This document shows, in pieces, positions 1-6,372 of a stretch of 6,372 nucleotides of DNA (positions are counted from its first letter, which is position 1; the number at the start of each line of letters is the position of its first letter). Origin of the DNA: an uncultured Helicobacteraceae bacterium. GTDB taxonomy: Bacteria > Campylobacterota > Campylobacteria > Campylobacterales > Sulfurimonadaceae. Both the position numbers and the translations under genes were made by a program. Location of the stretch: contig CAIUZU010000215.1 in the NCBI GenBank assembly GCA_903903705.1, positions 1 through 6,372 of the forward strand. The letters run 5' to 3'. Below the pieces are notes generated by a model. It ran no database searches. It was not told the DNA's origin and saw nothing but the letters and a program-made list of their open reading frames with translations.

Positions 1-121
1 GCGCTAAACCTATTTTTCTCAAACAGATTAACTAACTTTTATTAATATCACTCTAAATTGTGTTATTAACGCCTAATAAACAACAAAACTGTTACTTATT
101 GAGGCTCACACACAGTAAAAT

Positions 122-994
122 TTACTTTTTTAAAACTTCAGCTATTGCTTTACCTATTTCAGATGGTGACACGACAACTTTTACGCCTGCCGCTTCAAGA
201 GCTGCCATCTTCTCAGCCGCAGTCCCTGCTCCACCACTTATAATAGCTCCGGCATGGCCCATTCTTTTTCCCTTAGGAGCAGTTTGTCCCGCAATAAATG
301 CAACAACAGGTTTTGTAATATGTTCTTTTATATATGCTGCCGCTTGAATCTCAAGATCTCCGCCGATTTCACCAATCATAACGATTGCATGAGTCTCTGG
401 ATCTGCTTCAAACATTGGTAAAAGTTGTTTATACGAAAGACCGATAATAGGATCTCCGCCGATACCGACAGCAGTTGAAATACCAAAACCTTCTCTACAA
501 ACTTGATTAGCACCTTCGTAAGTTAATGTTCCAGATTTTGAGATTAGTCCAACATTTCCTTTTTTGAAAATCATACCCGGCATAATTCCGATTTTACACT
601 CTTCGGCAGTAATAATACCCGGACAGTTTGGTCCGATTGTTTTCATATTATGTTTAGTCGCATAAGCTTTTGCAGCCTGCATATCTCTTACCGGCGCACC
701 TTCTGTGATGATAACCGCAAGTTCGATTCCTGCATCTGCCGCTTCCATAACAGCATCCGCAACAAATACTGGCGGAACAAATATCATAGAAACAGTAGCT
801 CCGGTTGATGCAACAGCCTCTTTTACAGTATTAAATACAGGCTGACCTAAATGCTCAGTTCCGCCTTTGTTTGGCGTTACACCGCCTACGATTTTAGTTC
901 CGTATGCCAAACACTGCTCAGCATGAAAAGAACCCTCTTTACCCGTAAAACCTTGAACGATTACTTTTGTATCTTTATTTACTAATATACCCAT
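122..994 (-). CDS. sucD: Succinyl-CoA synthetase (succinate-CoA ligase, ADP-forming), alpha subunit
   Basis: Alpha subunit of succinyl-CoA synthetase. It binds CoA and carries the histidine that is transiently phosphorylated during catalysis. It has 290 residues, the normal length. The N-terminal CoA-binding Rossmann domain has [10 protein letters not shown] (15-24) and the conserved ITEGAPV (96-102). GPNCPGI (121-127), SKSGTLTYE (152-160) and GIGGDP (177-182) follow. The phosphorylated histidine is H247 in [11 protein letters not shown], matching E. coli H246. The ATG start lies 12 bp after the sucC stop. Its AAGGAAAGG ribosome binding site overlaps that stop codon (TAAGGAAAGG), suggesting translational coupling and balanced subunit synthesis. 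It ends in TAA. No convincing terminator follows within the 121 bp left in the window, so the transcript may continue into further genes. Confidence 0.97.
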   Translation of the reverse strand: MGILVNKDTKVIVQGFTGKEGSFHAEQCLAYGTKIVGGVTPNKGGTEHLGQPVFNTVKEAVASTGATVSMIFVPPVFVADAVMEAADAGIELAVIITEGAPVRDMQAAKAYATKHNMKTIGPNCPGIITAEECKIGIMPGMIFKKGNVGLISKSGTLTYEGANQVCREGFGISTAVGIGGDPIIGLSYKQLLPMFEADPETHAIVMIGEIGGDLEIQAAAYIKEHITKPVVAFIAGQTAPKGKRMGHAGAIISGGAGTAAEKMAALEAAGVKVVVSPSEIGKAIAEVLKK

Positions 995-1006
995 AAAAAC
1001 CTTTCC

Positions 1007-2182
1007 TTACTTAGCTTGTTTTGCAGCTGCTACTGCTTTTGCAGCACCGTCAGCCAAATCCGTAGCTGCTATAACGTTTGCGATATTTGCATTTCTTAAA
1101 ATCTCTGCCGCTTCAGGTGCATTTGTACCATCAAGACGAACAATTACCGGAACATGAACATCTACAAGTTTTGTAGCTTCTAAAATACCGTTTGCGATAC
1201 GGTCACATCTTACGATTCCACCGAAAATATTTACAAATATAGCTTTAACTTTAGGGTTTTTAAGAATTATCTCAAAACCTTTTGCAACAGTCTCAGCATT
1301 TGCTTTTCCGCCAACATCAAGGAAGTTTGCAGGAGTTCCGCCCATGTAGTTGATGGTATCCATAGTACCCATTGCAAGCCCTGCTCCGTTTACCATACAA
1401 CCAATTTCACCATCCAATGAAACATAAGAAAGACCATACTCTCCGGCTTCTCTCTCATCAGCATCTTCTTCGCTTATATCTCTCATAGCTTCGATGTCCG
1501 GATGACGACCAAGTGCTGAATCATCAAATCCCATTTTTCCATCAAGCGCTAAAAACTCACCGCTTCCAGTTTTTACCAGTGGGTTGATTTCTATCATCTC
1601 TGCATCATTTTCCATGTAGAGTTTATATAGTTTTGAAGCAAAGCTTATAAGTTTTTTCTGCTCATCTGGGTTAGTAATTCCTAGACCAAAAACAAGTTCT
1701 CTCCCATGAAAACCTTGAAAACCGATAGCAGGATCAACTGCGATTTTGATGATTTTCTCAGGAGTGTTATGTGCAACATCTTCTATCGCCATACCACCCT
1801 CAGTTGAAGCCATGATAACAGGCATCTCACGTGCACGGTCAAGAACAACGCCAAGGTATAGCTCATCTTTAATATCTGCACCATCTTCGATGTAGAGTTT
1901 TTGAACAAGTTTGCCCTCTGGTCCTGTTTGGTGTGTAACCAAAGTCATCCCTAAAATCTCACGAGATAGTTTTTCCACCTCTTCGATAGAGCGAGCAAGC
2001 TTAACACCGCCACCTAGACCACGACCACCAGCGTGGATTTGAGCTTTTACAACCCAAACAGGTCCGCCTAAAATCTCAGCATTTTTAACCGCCTGATCTA
2101 CGCTCTCTGCCATCAAACCTTTTGGTGTTGGCACACCGTACTTAGCAAAAATTTGTTTTGCCTGATATTCATGTATATTCAT
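1007..2182 (-). CDS. sucC: Succinyl-CoA synthetase (succinate-CoA ligase, ADP-forming), beta subunit
   Basis: Beta subunit of the enzyme that interconverts succinate + CoA + nucleoside triphosphate with succinyl-CoA. It carries the ATP-grasp nucleotide site and the succinate-binding part, and pairs with SucD. It has 391 residues, the usual length, and the typical N-terminus MNIHEYQAKQ. The glycine-rich nucleotide-binding segment KAQIHAGGRGLGGGVK is at 46-61. The Mg ligands are N200 (EINPLV) and D214 (LALDGK). The C-terminal ligase domain has VNGAGLAMGTMD (264-275) and FVNIFGGIVRCD (316-327). The ATG start has an AAGGAAGAG site just upstream and lies 22 bp after the fumC stop. Whether ATP or GTP is preferred cannot be read from the sequence; ADP-forming is assumed from bacterial relatives. 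In the reductive cycle it would consume ATP to make succinyl-CoA. Confidence 0.97.
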   Translation of the reverse strand: MNIHEYQAKQIFAKYGVPTPKGLMAESVDQAVKNAEILGGPVWVVKAQIHAGGRGLGGGVKLARSIEEVEKLSREILGMTLVTHQTGPEGKLVQKLYIEDGADIKDELYLGVVLDRAREMPVIMASTEGGMAIEDVAHNTPEKIIKIAVDPAIGFQGFHGRELVFGLGITNPDEQKKLISFASKLYKLYMENDAEMIEINPLVKTGSGEFLALDGKMGFDDSALGRHPDIEAMRDISEEDADEREAGEYGLSYVSLDGEIGCMVNGAGLAMGTMDTINYMGGTPANFLDVGGKANAETVAKGFEIILKNPKVKAIFVNIFGGIVRCDRIANGILEATKLVDVHVPVIVRLDGTNAPEAAEILRNANIANVIAATDLADGAAKAVAAAKQAK

Positions 2183-2204
2183 TAAACTCTTCCTTTTTGT
2201 AAAT

Positions 2205-3596
2205 TTACGCTCTTGGTGAAATCATATCTTCTGGTATAACATATTTATCAAACTCTTCGGCGGTTAAAAGCCCTAGCTCTATCGCTGTTTCCTTTAGAGT
2301 TGAACCGTTTTTATGTGCCGTTTTTGCTATTTTTGCCGCATTTTCATAACCTATATAAGGGTTGAGTGCAGTTACTAGCATAAGTGAATTGTTGAGATAA
2401 AAATCTATTTTATCTTCAACCGGCTCTATTCCTACCGCACAATTATCATTAAATGAAACAATAGAATCTGCTAACAAACGACATGATTGTAAAAAGTTAT
2501 ATGCAATTACAGGTTTAAATACATTTAATTGAAAATTTCCCTGACTTGCCGCAAAACCTATTGTCGTGTCATTTCCCATAACTTGACATGTAACCATAGT
2601 TACCGCTTCGCTTTGTGTTGGATTTACTTTACCCGGCATGATGGAAGAACCCGGCTCATTTTCAGGAATCGTAATCTCCCCTATTCCGCATCTAGGACCT
2701 GATGCCAACCAGCGAACATCGTTTGCTATCTTCATCATATCTGCCGAGAGTGCTTTTAGAGCACCGTGAGCGTAAACCAAAGCGTCATGAGAAGTAAGCG
2801 CATGAAACTTGTTTGGAGCGGTTACAAAATCATGTCCCGTAAGCTCTGTTAGTTTACGAGCTACTCTCTCTCCAAGCTCTGGATGAGCATTAAGACCCGT
2901 TCCAACCGCAGTTCCGCCGAGTGCAAGCTCACGAACAGCCTCAAGAGAATCTTTAGCCATTTTTTCACACTTGTTAAGCATCTCAACCCAACCGCTAATC
3001 TCTTGTCCAAGAGTAAGCGGAGTAGCATCTTGTAGGTGGGTTCTGCCGATTTTTACAATCGAGTCAAATTTAACCGACTTCTCAGTCAAAGTTGCTTTTA
3101 GTTTCGCAATTGCAGGTAAAACTCGAGTTTCTACCGCAATAACTGCCGCTACATGAAGAGCTGTCGGATATGTATCATTTGAGCTTTGAGATTTATTTAC
3201 ATCATCATTTGCATGAATCAACTTCTCAACTCTAAAATTACCGCCAAGGATCTCGGTAGCACGATTAGCCAGAACTTCATTGTTGTTCATGTTTGACTGC
3301 GTGCCTGAACCTGTCTGCCAAACTACTAGAGGATACTCAGCATCAAGTTTTCCAGCCAACATATCATCACAAGCCTGTGCGATTGCATCTGCTTTTTTTG
3401 CGTCAAGTTTTCCAAGATCTTTATTTACAATGGCAACCGCTTTTTTTAGGTATGAAAATGCTCTTGTAATTTCATAAGGCATTTTCTCTTCGCCGATTGC
3501 AAAATTCTCAATTGATCTTTGAGTCTGTGCAGCCCAATACGCATCTATCGGTACCGCAATCTCTCCCATTGTATCTTTTTCTATACGCGTACTCAA
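2205..3596 (-). CDS. fumC: Class II fumarate hydratase (fumarase C)
   Basis: Reversible hydration of fumarate to malate, by the oxygen-stable, iron-free class II enzyme (aspartase/fumarase superfamily, normally a homotetramer). The frame is open from a TTG at 3617, but I place the start at the TTG at 3596. This start has an ideal Shine-Dalgarno sequence, lies 4 bp past the mdh stop, and gives [13 protein letters not shown], matching where class II fumarases usually begin. The product is 463 residues, against 467 for E. coli FumC. In this numbering [10 protein letters not shown] is at 95-104, [10 protein letters not shown] at 184-193 with catalytic H187, and the superfamily signature [11 protein letters not shown] at 316-326 with the catalytic serine near 317-318 and K323. 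The motif WAAQTQRS has Ala where many homologues have Gly; this position varies in the family. It sits between mdh and sucC in the operon and links malate to the succinate branch, which would need fumarate reductase or succinate dehydrogenase encoded elsewhere. Confidence 0.95.
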   Translation of the reverse strand: MSTRIEKDTMGEIAVPIDAYWAAQTQRSIENFAIGEEKMPYEITRAFSYLKKAVAIVNKDLGKLDAKKADAIAQACDDMLAGKLDAEYPLVVWQTGSGTQSNMNNNEVLANRATEILGGNFRVEKLIHANDDVNKSQSSNDTYPTALHVAAVIAVETRVLPAIAKLKATLTEKSVKFDSIVKIGRTHLQDATPLTLGQEISGWVEMLNKCEKMAKDSLEAVRELALGGTAVGTGLNAHPELGERVARKLTELTGHDFVTAPNKFHALTSHDALVYAHGALKALSADMMKIANDVRWLASGPRCGIGEITIPENEPGSSIMPGKVNPTQSEAVTMVTCQVMGNDTTIGFAASQGNFQLNVFKPVIAYNFLQSCRLLADSIVSFNDNCAVGIEPVEDKIDFYLNNSLMLVTALNPYIGYENAAKIAKTAHKNGSTLKETAIELGLLTAEEFDKYVIPEDMISPRA

Positions 3597-3600
3597 ACTT

Positions 3601-4560
3601 CTACTCCCCTTTATCAAAAAATTTGTTTTTATTTAATGTATCGATTAAAGTTCTAACAGAGTTGCAAGAACCTTCAAACATCTTCTTTTCAGCTTCATCA
3701 AGAGATATTTGTATAATCTTTTCAGCTCCGTTTGCCCCAAGCATAACCGGTACGCCAGAAACTACATCAGAGTGACCATACTCACCCTCTAAAAAAACCG
3801 CACACGGATAGATCTGCTTTGTATCTTTTAAAATCGCCTCTACCATAATAGTCGTAGATCTTGCAGGCGCATAATATGCCGAACCTGTTTTTAAGTGACC
3901 CACAATCTCAGCACCGCCATTGCGAGTACGCACAACAATCTCATCAATCTCATTTGCACTTAAAAGATCAGTCAAAGGAATGCCGGCAACAGTAGAATAA
4001 CGAGGAAGAGGAACCATGTCATCGCCATGTCCGCCCATCACCGAAGCACGAATTTGACCGCCTCCGAAGCCTAGTTTTTCTTGAATAAAACTTGCCATTC
4101 TAGCACTGTCTAAAACTCCTGCCATTCCAATAACACGACTTCTCTCAAAACCACTCTCTCTAAGTGCAACATATGTCATAGCATCTAGCGGATTTGAAAC
4201 CATAACTATAATTGCATCAGGAGAATATTTAGCTACTCCTGCAATTACATCTTTTGTAATATTTGCGTTAATCATTAGCAAATCATCACGACTCATACCC
4301 GGAAGTCTCGGACTTCCTGCAGTTACGACTACCACATCACAGTTAGTCAAATCCGACATGTCTTCAGCAACGCTTACTATCGTATGACTTCTTACAGCTG
4401 CAGCAGCTTGACTCATATCAAGCGCTTTACCTTTTGCAACATCTATCTTGTTATCACGAAGAATTATTTCATGACAAGAACCAAGCATTGCCAGAGAGTA
4501 TGCTACCGTTGCACCGACATTTCCGGCACCGACTATTCCTACTCTTTTTCCCTGATTCAT
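3601..4560 (-). CDS. mdh: Malate dehydrogenase, LDH-like type
   Basis: Cytoplasmic NAD-dependent interconversion of malate and oxaloacetate; 319 residues, normal for the LDH/MDH family. The N-terminal Rossmann fold has GAGNVG (11-16) and D36 at the end of the second strand, as expected for NAD binding. The substrate loop PRLPGMSR has R85 at the position that is Gln in lactate dehydrogenases, plus R91. This arginine pair marks it as malate rather than lactate dehydrogenase. VSNPLD (121-126), the catalytic D151 and R154 (LDSARM) and the catalytic H178 (GGHGDDMVP) are all present. The start is ATG with an AAGGAG site (4571-4566) five bases upstream. It is the first gene of a tight operon, 4 bp from the fumC start proposed here. 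In a reductive TCA cycle it would reduce oxaloacetate to malate, feeding the adjacent fumarase. Confidence 0.96.
   Translation of the reverse strand: MNQGKRVGIVGAGNVGATVAYSLAMLGSCHEIILRDNKIDVAKGKALDMSQAAAAVRSHTIVSVAEDMSDLTNCDVVVVTAGSPRLPGMSRDDLLMINANITKDVIAGVAKYSPDAIIVMVSNPLDAMTYVALRESGFERSRVIGMAGVLDSARMASFIQEKLGFGGGQIRASVMGGHGDDMVPLPRYSTVAGIPLTDLLSANEIDEIVVRTRNGGAEIVGHLKTGSAYYAPARSTTIMVEAILKDTKQIYPCAVFLEGEYGHSDVVSGVPVMLGANGAEKIIQISLDEAEKKMFEGSCNSVRTLIDTLNKNKFFDKGE
3604..3612 (-). promoter_or_regulatory. Ribosome binding site that sets the fumC start
   Basis: AAAGGGGAG on the minus strand overlaps the last codons of mdh. It lies 7 bases upstream of a TTG codon at 3596-3594. It would fall inside, and downstream of, the alternative TTG at 3617, so it cannot serve that start. 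It therefore supports translation from 3596. Confidence 0.75.
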
Positions 4561-4579
4561 TCGTACTCCTTGAGATAAA

Positions 4580-4609
4580 ATTATAATGAATTACTTAAAT
4601 ATACTTAAA
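4580..4609 (-). promoter_or_regulatory. Candidate vegetative promoter for the mdh-fumC-sucCD operon
   Basis: On the minus strand a consensus -10 hexamer TATAAT lies at 4585-4580. A weak -35 match, TTAAGT (4608-4603), sits at the standard 17-bp spacing. The upstream part consists of two copies of TTTAAGTA (4609-4602 and 4599-4592) repeated every 10 bp. Campylobacterota promoters are known for a strong -10 with a poorly conserved -35 replaced by periodic T-rich stretches, which fits. The start of transcription would fall near 4573, leaving a short leader of about 13 bases that just includes the mdh ribosome binding site. A second, weaker -10 (TATACT, 4641-4636) would give a longer leader. Confidence 0.5.
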
Positions 4610-4702
4610 AACATAATGCTATCACAAATGAGTTTAGTATATTTCTAAAATATTACATATAAAGACATTTTTGCCTTTTTTATAGAGCTGTAAAAGTTCC
4701 AT

Positions 4703-4747
4703 AAAAAAAGAAAAATATATTATAGATAGAGAATTTTCTCTATCTAT
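4703..4747 (-). terminator. Probable intrinsic terminator downstream of icd
   Basis: A perfect 12-bp inverted repeat, ATAGATAGAGAA (4722-4733) and TTCTCTATCTAT (4736-4747), begins 11 bp past the icd stop. In RNA it would fold as an 11-bp stem with a 4-base loop. On the minus strand it is followed, after a short AATATA spacer, by a T-rich tract interrupted by one C (down to about 4703). The stem is AT-rich, with three G-C pairs, and the T-tract is not immediately adjacent. Termination may therefore be partial, allowing some read-through into mdh. Confidence 0.55.
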
Positions 4748-4749
4748 TT

Positions 4750-4775
4750 TTATTGATATTAGATGCTATCAATAA
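4750..4775 (-). repeat. Inverted repeat spanning the icd stop codon
   Basis: TTATTGATA (4750-4758) and TATCAATAA (4767-4775) form a perfect 9-bp inverted repeat around an 8-base loop. The loop contains the icd stop codon (4761-4759). The stem has only one G-C pair, and no T-run follows it on the minus strand. It lies directly next to the stronger inverted repeat at 4722-4747. It may be chance in AT-rich DNA, or a structure at the 3' end of the icd message. Confidence 0.35.
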
Positions 4776-6372
4776 TTTTATTAAGCGTTGCAGACGGTCT
4801 CATCGCCTTATCAGCTTTTACATCGTCCGGTCTATAATATCCGCCGATATCTTGAACTTTGCCCTCAGCAGCCATCAACTCTTCCATAATTTTTGCTTCA
4901 TTCGCTTTAAGTGCCGCAGCAATCGGAGCAAATTTTTCAGCAATTTTTGGAGCTTTTGTTTGAGAAGCCAAAGCATCAGCCCAGTATTGTGCTACAAAGA
5001 AGTGTGAAGCTTTGTTATCAGGCTCACCTGCACTTCTTCCCGGCGATTTGTTGTTATCCAAATAACCTGCATTTGCAACGTCAAGCGCTTCTGTTACAGC
5101 CTCTAACTCTTTTGAGTTATGTTTTTGAGCAATAAATCTTAGAGACTCAGCAAGTGCCAAGAACTCTCCTAAAGAGTCCCATCTTAAGTGACCCTCACTC
5201 ATAAACTGCTCAACATGTTTTGGAGCAGATCCGCCTGCACCTGTTTCAAATACGCCACCACCTGATAAAAGTGGAACGATTGATAACATTTTTGCAGAAG
5301 TTCCAAGCTCTAAAATCGGGAAAAGATCTGTTAAATAATCTCTTAAAACATTTCCTGTCGCCGAAATCGTATCAAGCCCTGCTCTTACTCTTCTTAGAGA
5401 GTATTTCATAGCCTGTTTTGGAGCTAATATCTCATACTCGATTGGAGTTTTTGCCAAATGAGCCGGTAAATAAGTCATCAACTTTTTAATTAAGTTAGCA
5501 TCATGTGCTCTAAAAGTATCAAGCCAGAAAATAACCGGACTTCCTGTTAAAACACCTCTTTCGTGAGAAAGCTTAATCCAGTCTTTGATAGCAGCATCTT
5601 TTGTTCTGCTCATTCTCCAGATATCACCTTTTTCAACATTGTGTTTCATTAAAACAACACCGTTTTCATCAACTACTTCAACAAGACCATCTTCAGAAAT
5701 CTCAAAAGTTGTCGGATGAGAGCCGTACTCTTCAGCTTTTTGTGCCATTAAACCAACATTTGCAACATTACCCATAGTTGTTACATCAAATTGACCATTC
5801 TCAACACAATCATTAACTATCTCTTCGTAAAAAGTTGCATAAGTTCTATCTGGAATTACAGAAACACACTCTTGAACTTTACCCTCAGCATTCCACATCT
5901 TACCGCCGTCACGAACAACAACAGGCATAGAAGCATCGATGATGATGTCATTTGAAGCATGTAAGTTTGTGATACCTTTGTCAGAATCAACCATCGCCAT
6001 GTTTGGCTGAGTTTTGTAAGTAGCCATGATAGCTGCTTCTATTTCAGCTTTTTTAGATGATTTTTCAAGCTTTTTGTATAAGTCTCCAAGACCCATATTT
6101 GGGTTTATACCAAGAGCTTTAAACTCATCTGCATACTTAGCGAATACATCTTTGAAGAAAACTGCTACCGCATGACCAAACATAATAGGGTCAGAGATTT
6201 TCATCATAGTCGCTTTTAGGTGCAGGGACCAAAGAACATCTTTAGCTTTTGCCTCTTCTAACGTCTCTTGGTAGAAAGCTCTTAATGCTTTTGCGGACAT
6301 GAAAGTACCGTCTAAGATTTCGCCGTCAACCGCATTGATCTCTTTTAAAAGCTTGCCGTTTAAGTTTATAGA
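4759..6372 (-). CDS. icd: Isocitrate dehydrogenase, NADP-dependent, monomeric type (5'-truncated by window edge)
   Basis: Interconverts isocitrate and 2-oxoglutarate + CO2 using NADP(H) in the cytoplasm. The reading frame stays open to the right edge, giving 537 residues. The family is about 740 residues long, so roughly the first 200 lie outside the window. The methionine at 6300 is internal: the 24 codons before it (ending DGTF, then [10 protein letters not shown]) are typical family sequence. Counting back from the C-terminus and matching to the Azotobacter vinelandii enzyme, with residues numbered from the window edge, the key positions are all present. Metal ligands are D146 (IDASMP), D345 and D349 (RDYLTD). 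Substrate contacts are K53 (LHLKATMMK), Y216 (EEYGSH) and R344. NADP 2'-phosphate contacts are H386, R397 and R446. It is therefore the monomeric fold, not the dimeric E. coli type. It ends in TAA and is followed by a probable terminator, so it may be transcribed apart from mdh. Confidence 0.96.
   Translation of the reverse strand, partial: SINLNGKLLKEINAVDGEILDGTFMSAKALRAFYQETLEEAKAKDVLWSLHLKATMMKISDPIMFGHAVAVFFKDVFAKYADEFKALGINPNMGLGDLYKKLEKSSKKAEIEAAIMATYKTQPNMAMVDSDKGITNLHASNDIIIDASMPVVVRDGGKMWNAEGKVQECVSVIPDRTYATFYEEIVNDCVENGQFDVTTMGNVANVGLMAQKAEEYGSHPTTFEISEDGLVEVVDENGVVLMKHNVEKGDIWRMSRTKDAAIKDWIKLSHERGVLTGSPVIFWLDTFRAHDANLIKKLMTYLPAHLAKTPIEYEILAPKQAMKYSLRRVRAGLDTISATGNVLRDYLTDLFPILELGTSAKMLSIVPLLSGGGVFETGAGGSAPKHVEQFMSEGHLRWDSLGEFLALAESLRFIAQKHNSKELEAVTEALDVANAGYLDNNKSPGRSAGEPDNKASHFFVAQYWADALASQTKAPKIAEKFAPIAAALKANEAKIMEELMAAEGKVQDIGGYYRPDDVKADKAMRPSATLNKIIDSI

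Noticed and set aside
60..82. TTATTA-ACGCC-TAATAA inverted repeat downstream of sucD, considered as an operon terminator
   Set aside because: The 6-bp stem has no G-C pair and no T-run follows on the minus strand, so it is too weak to call.
114..126. Palindrome AGTAAA-A-TTTACT at the sucD stop, considered as a regulator site or hairpin
   Set aside because: It is short and AT-rich, with a loop too small for a stable hairpin. This is compatible with chance.
60..347. Plus-strand ORF of 95 codons overlapping the end of sucD
   Set aside because: It lies mostly antisense to sucD, has a low-complexity Ala/Pro/Ile-rich translation and no recognisable domain or ribosome binding site. It is a shadow of the real gene, as are the other plus-strand ORFs across fumC, mdh and icd.
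4639..4653. ATATTT-CTA-AAATAT inverted repeat upstream of mdh, considered as an operator
   Set aside because: It is made only of A/T in a very AT-rich spacer and resembles no operator I recognise.
4634..4702. A 22-codon minus-strand ORF in the icd-mdh spacer, considered as a leader peptide
   Set aside because: It has no Shine-Dalgarno sequence, starts right at the terminator T-tract and shows no run of regulatory codons. It is expected by chance.
4759..6300. A complete 513-residue isocitrate dehydrogenase starting at the ATG at 6300
   Set aside because: The frame continues upstream with family-typical sequence, and the family is about 740 residues. The ATG is an internal methionine and the gene runs off the window edge.

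Overview
The window is a compact run of five tricarboxylic-acid-cycle genes, all on the minus strand, so transcription runs from high to low coordinates. In transcription order they are: the 3' part of a monomeric NADP-dependent isocitrate dehydrogenase (icd, 6372-4759), malate dehydrogenase (mdh, 4560-3601), class II fumarase (fumC, 3596-2205), and the beta (sucC, 2182-1007) and alpha (sucD, 994-122) subunits of succinyl-CoA synthetase. Every gene has intact family motifs. I see no frameshift, insertion sequence, RNA gene, CRISPR array or phage-like gene.

The AT-rich DNA, AAGGAG-type ribosome binding sites, a monomeric icd next to an LDH-like mdh and the order icd-mdh-(fumC)-sucC-sucD all suggest a member of the Campylobacterota (former Epsilonproteobacteria). 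A free-living sulfur- or hydrogen-oxidising relative of Sulfurimonas is my best guess. This rests on remembered gene order and protein style, not on a search. Many members of that group fix CO2 by the reductive TCA cycle. There these enzymes would run malate -> fumarate, succinate -> succinyl-CoA, and 2-oxoglutarate + CO2 -> isocitrate. The sequence itself does not fix the direction of flux.

Layout: icd is separated from mdh by a 198-bp gap (4561-4758). The gap holds a 12-bp inverted repeat just past the icd stop, followed on the minus strand by a T-rich stretch (a probable terminator). Closer to mdh it holds a good TATAAT promoter candidate. The four genes mdh-fumC-sucC-sucD are then tightly packed with gaps of 4, 22 and 12 bp, each with its own Shine-Dalgarno sequence, and are almost certainly one operon. 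Positions 1-121, beyond the sucD stop, are AT-rich with no ORF and no clear terminator. The next gene (in relatives often the 2-oxoglutarate:acceptor oxidoreductase genes) would lie off the left edge.

This is an ordinary central-metabolism region. The points worth a second look are a non-ATG (TTG) start for fumC that differs from the longest-ORF start, and the structured icd-mdh spacer. I found no previously undescribed system.
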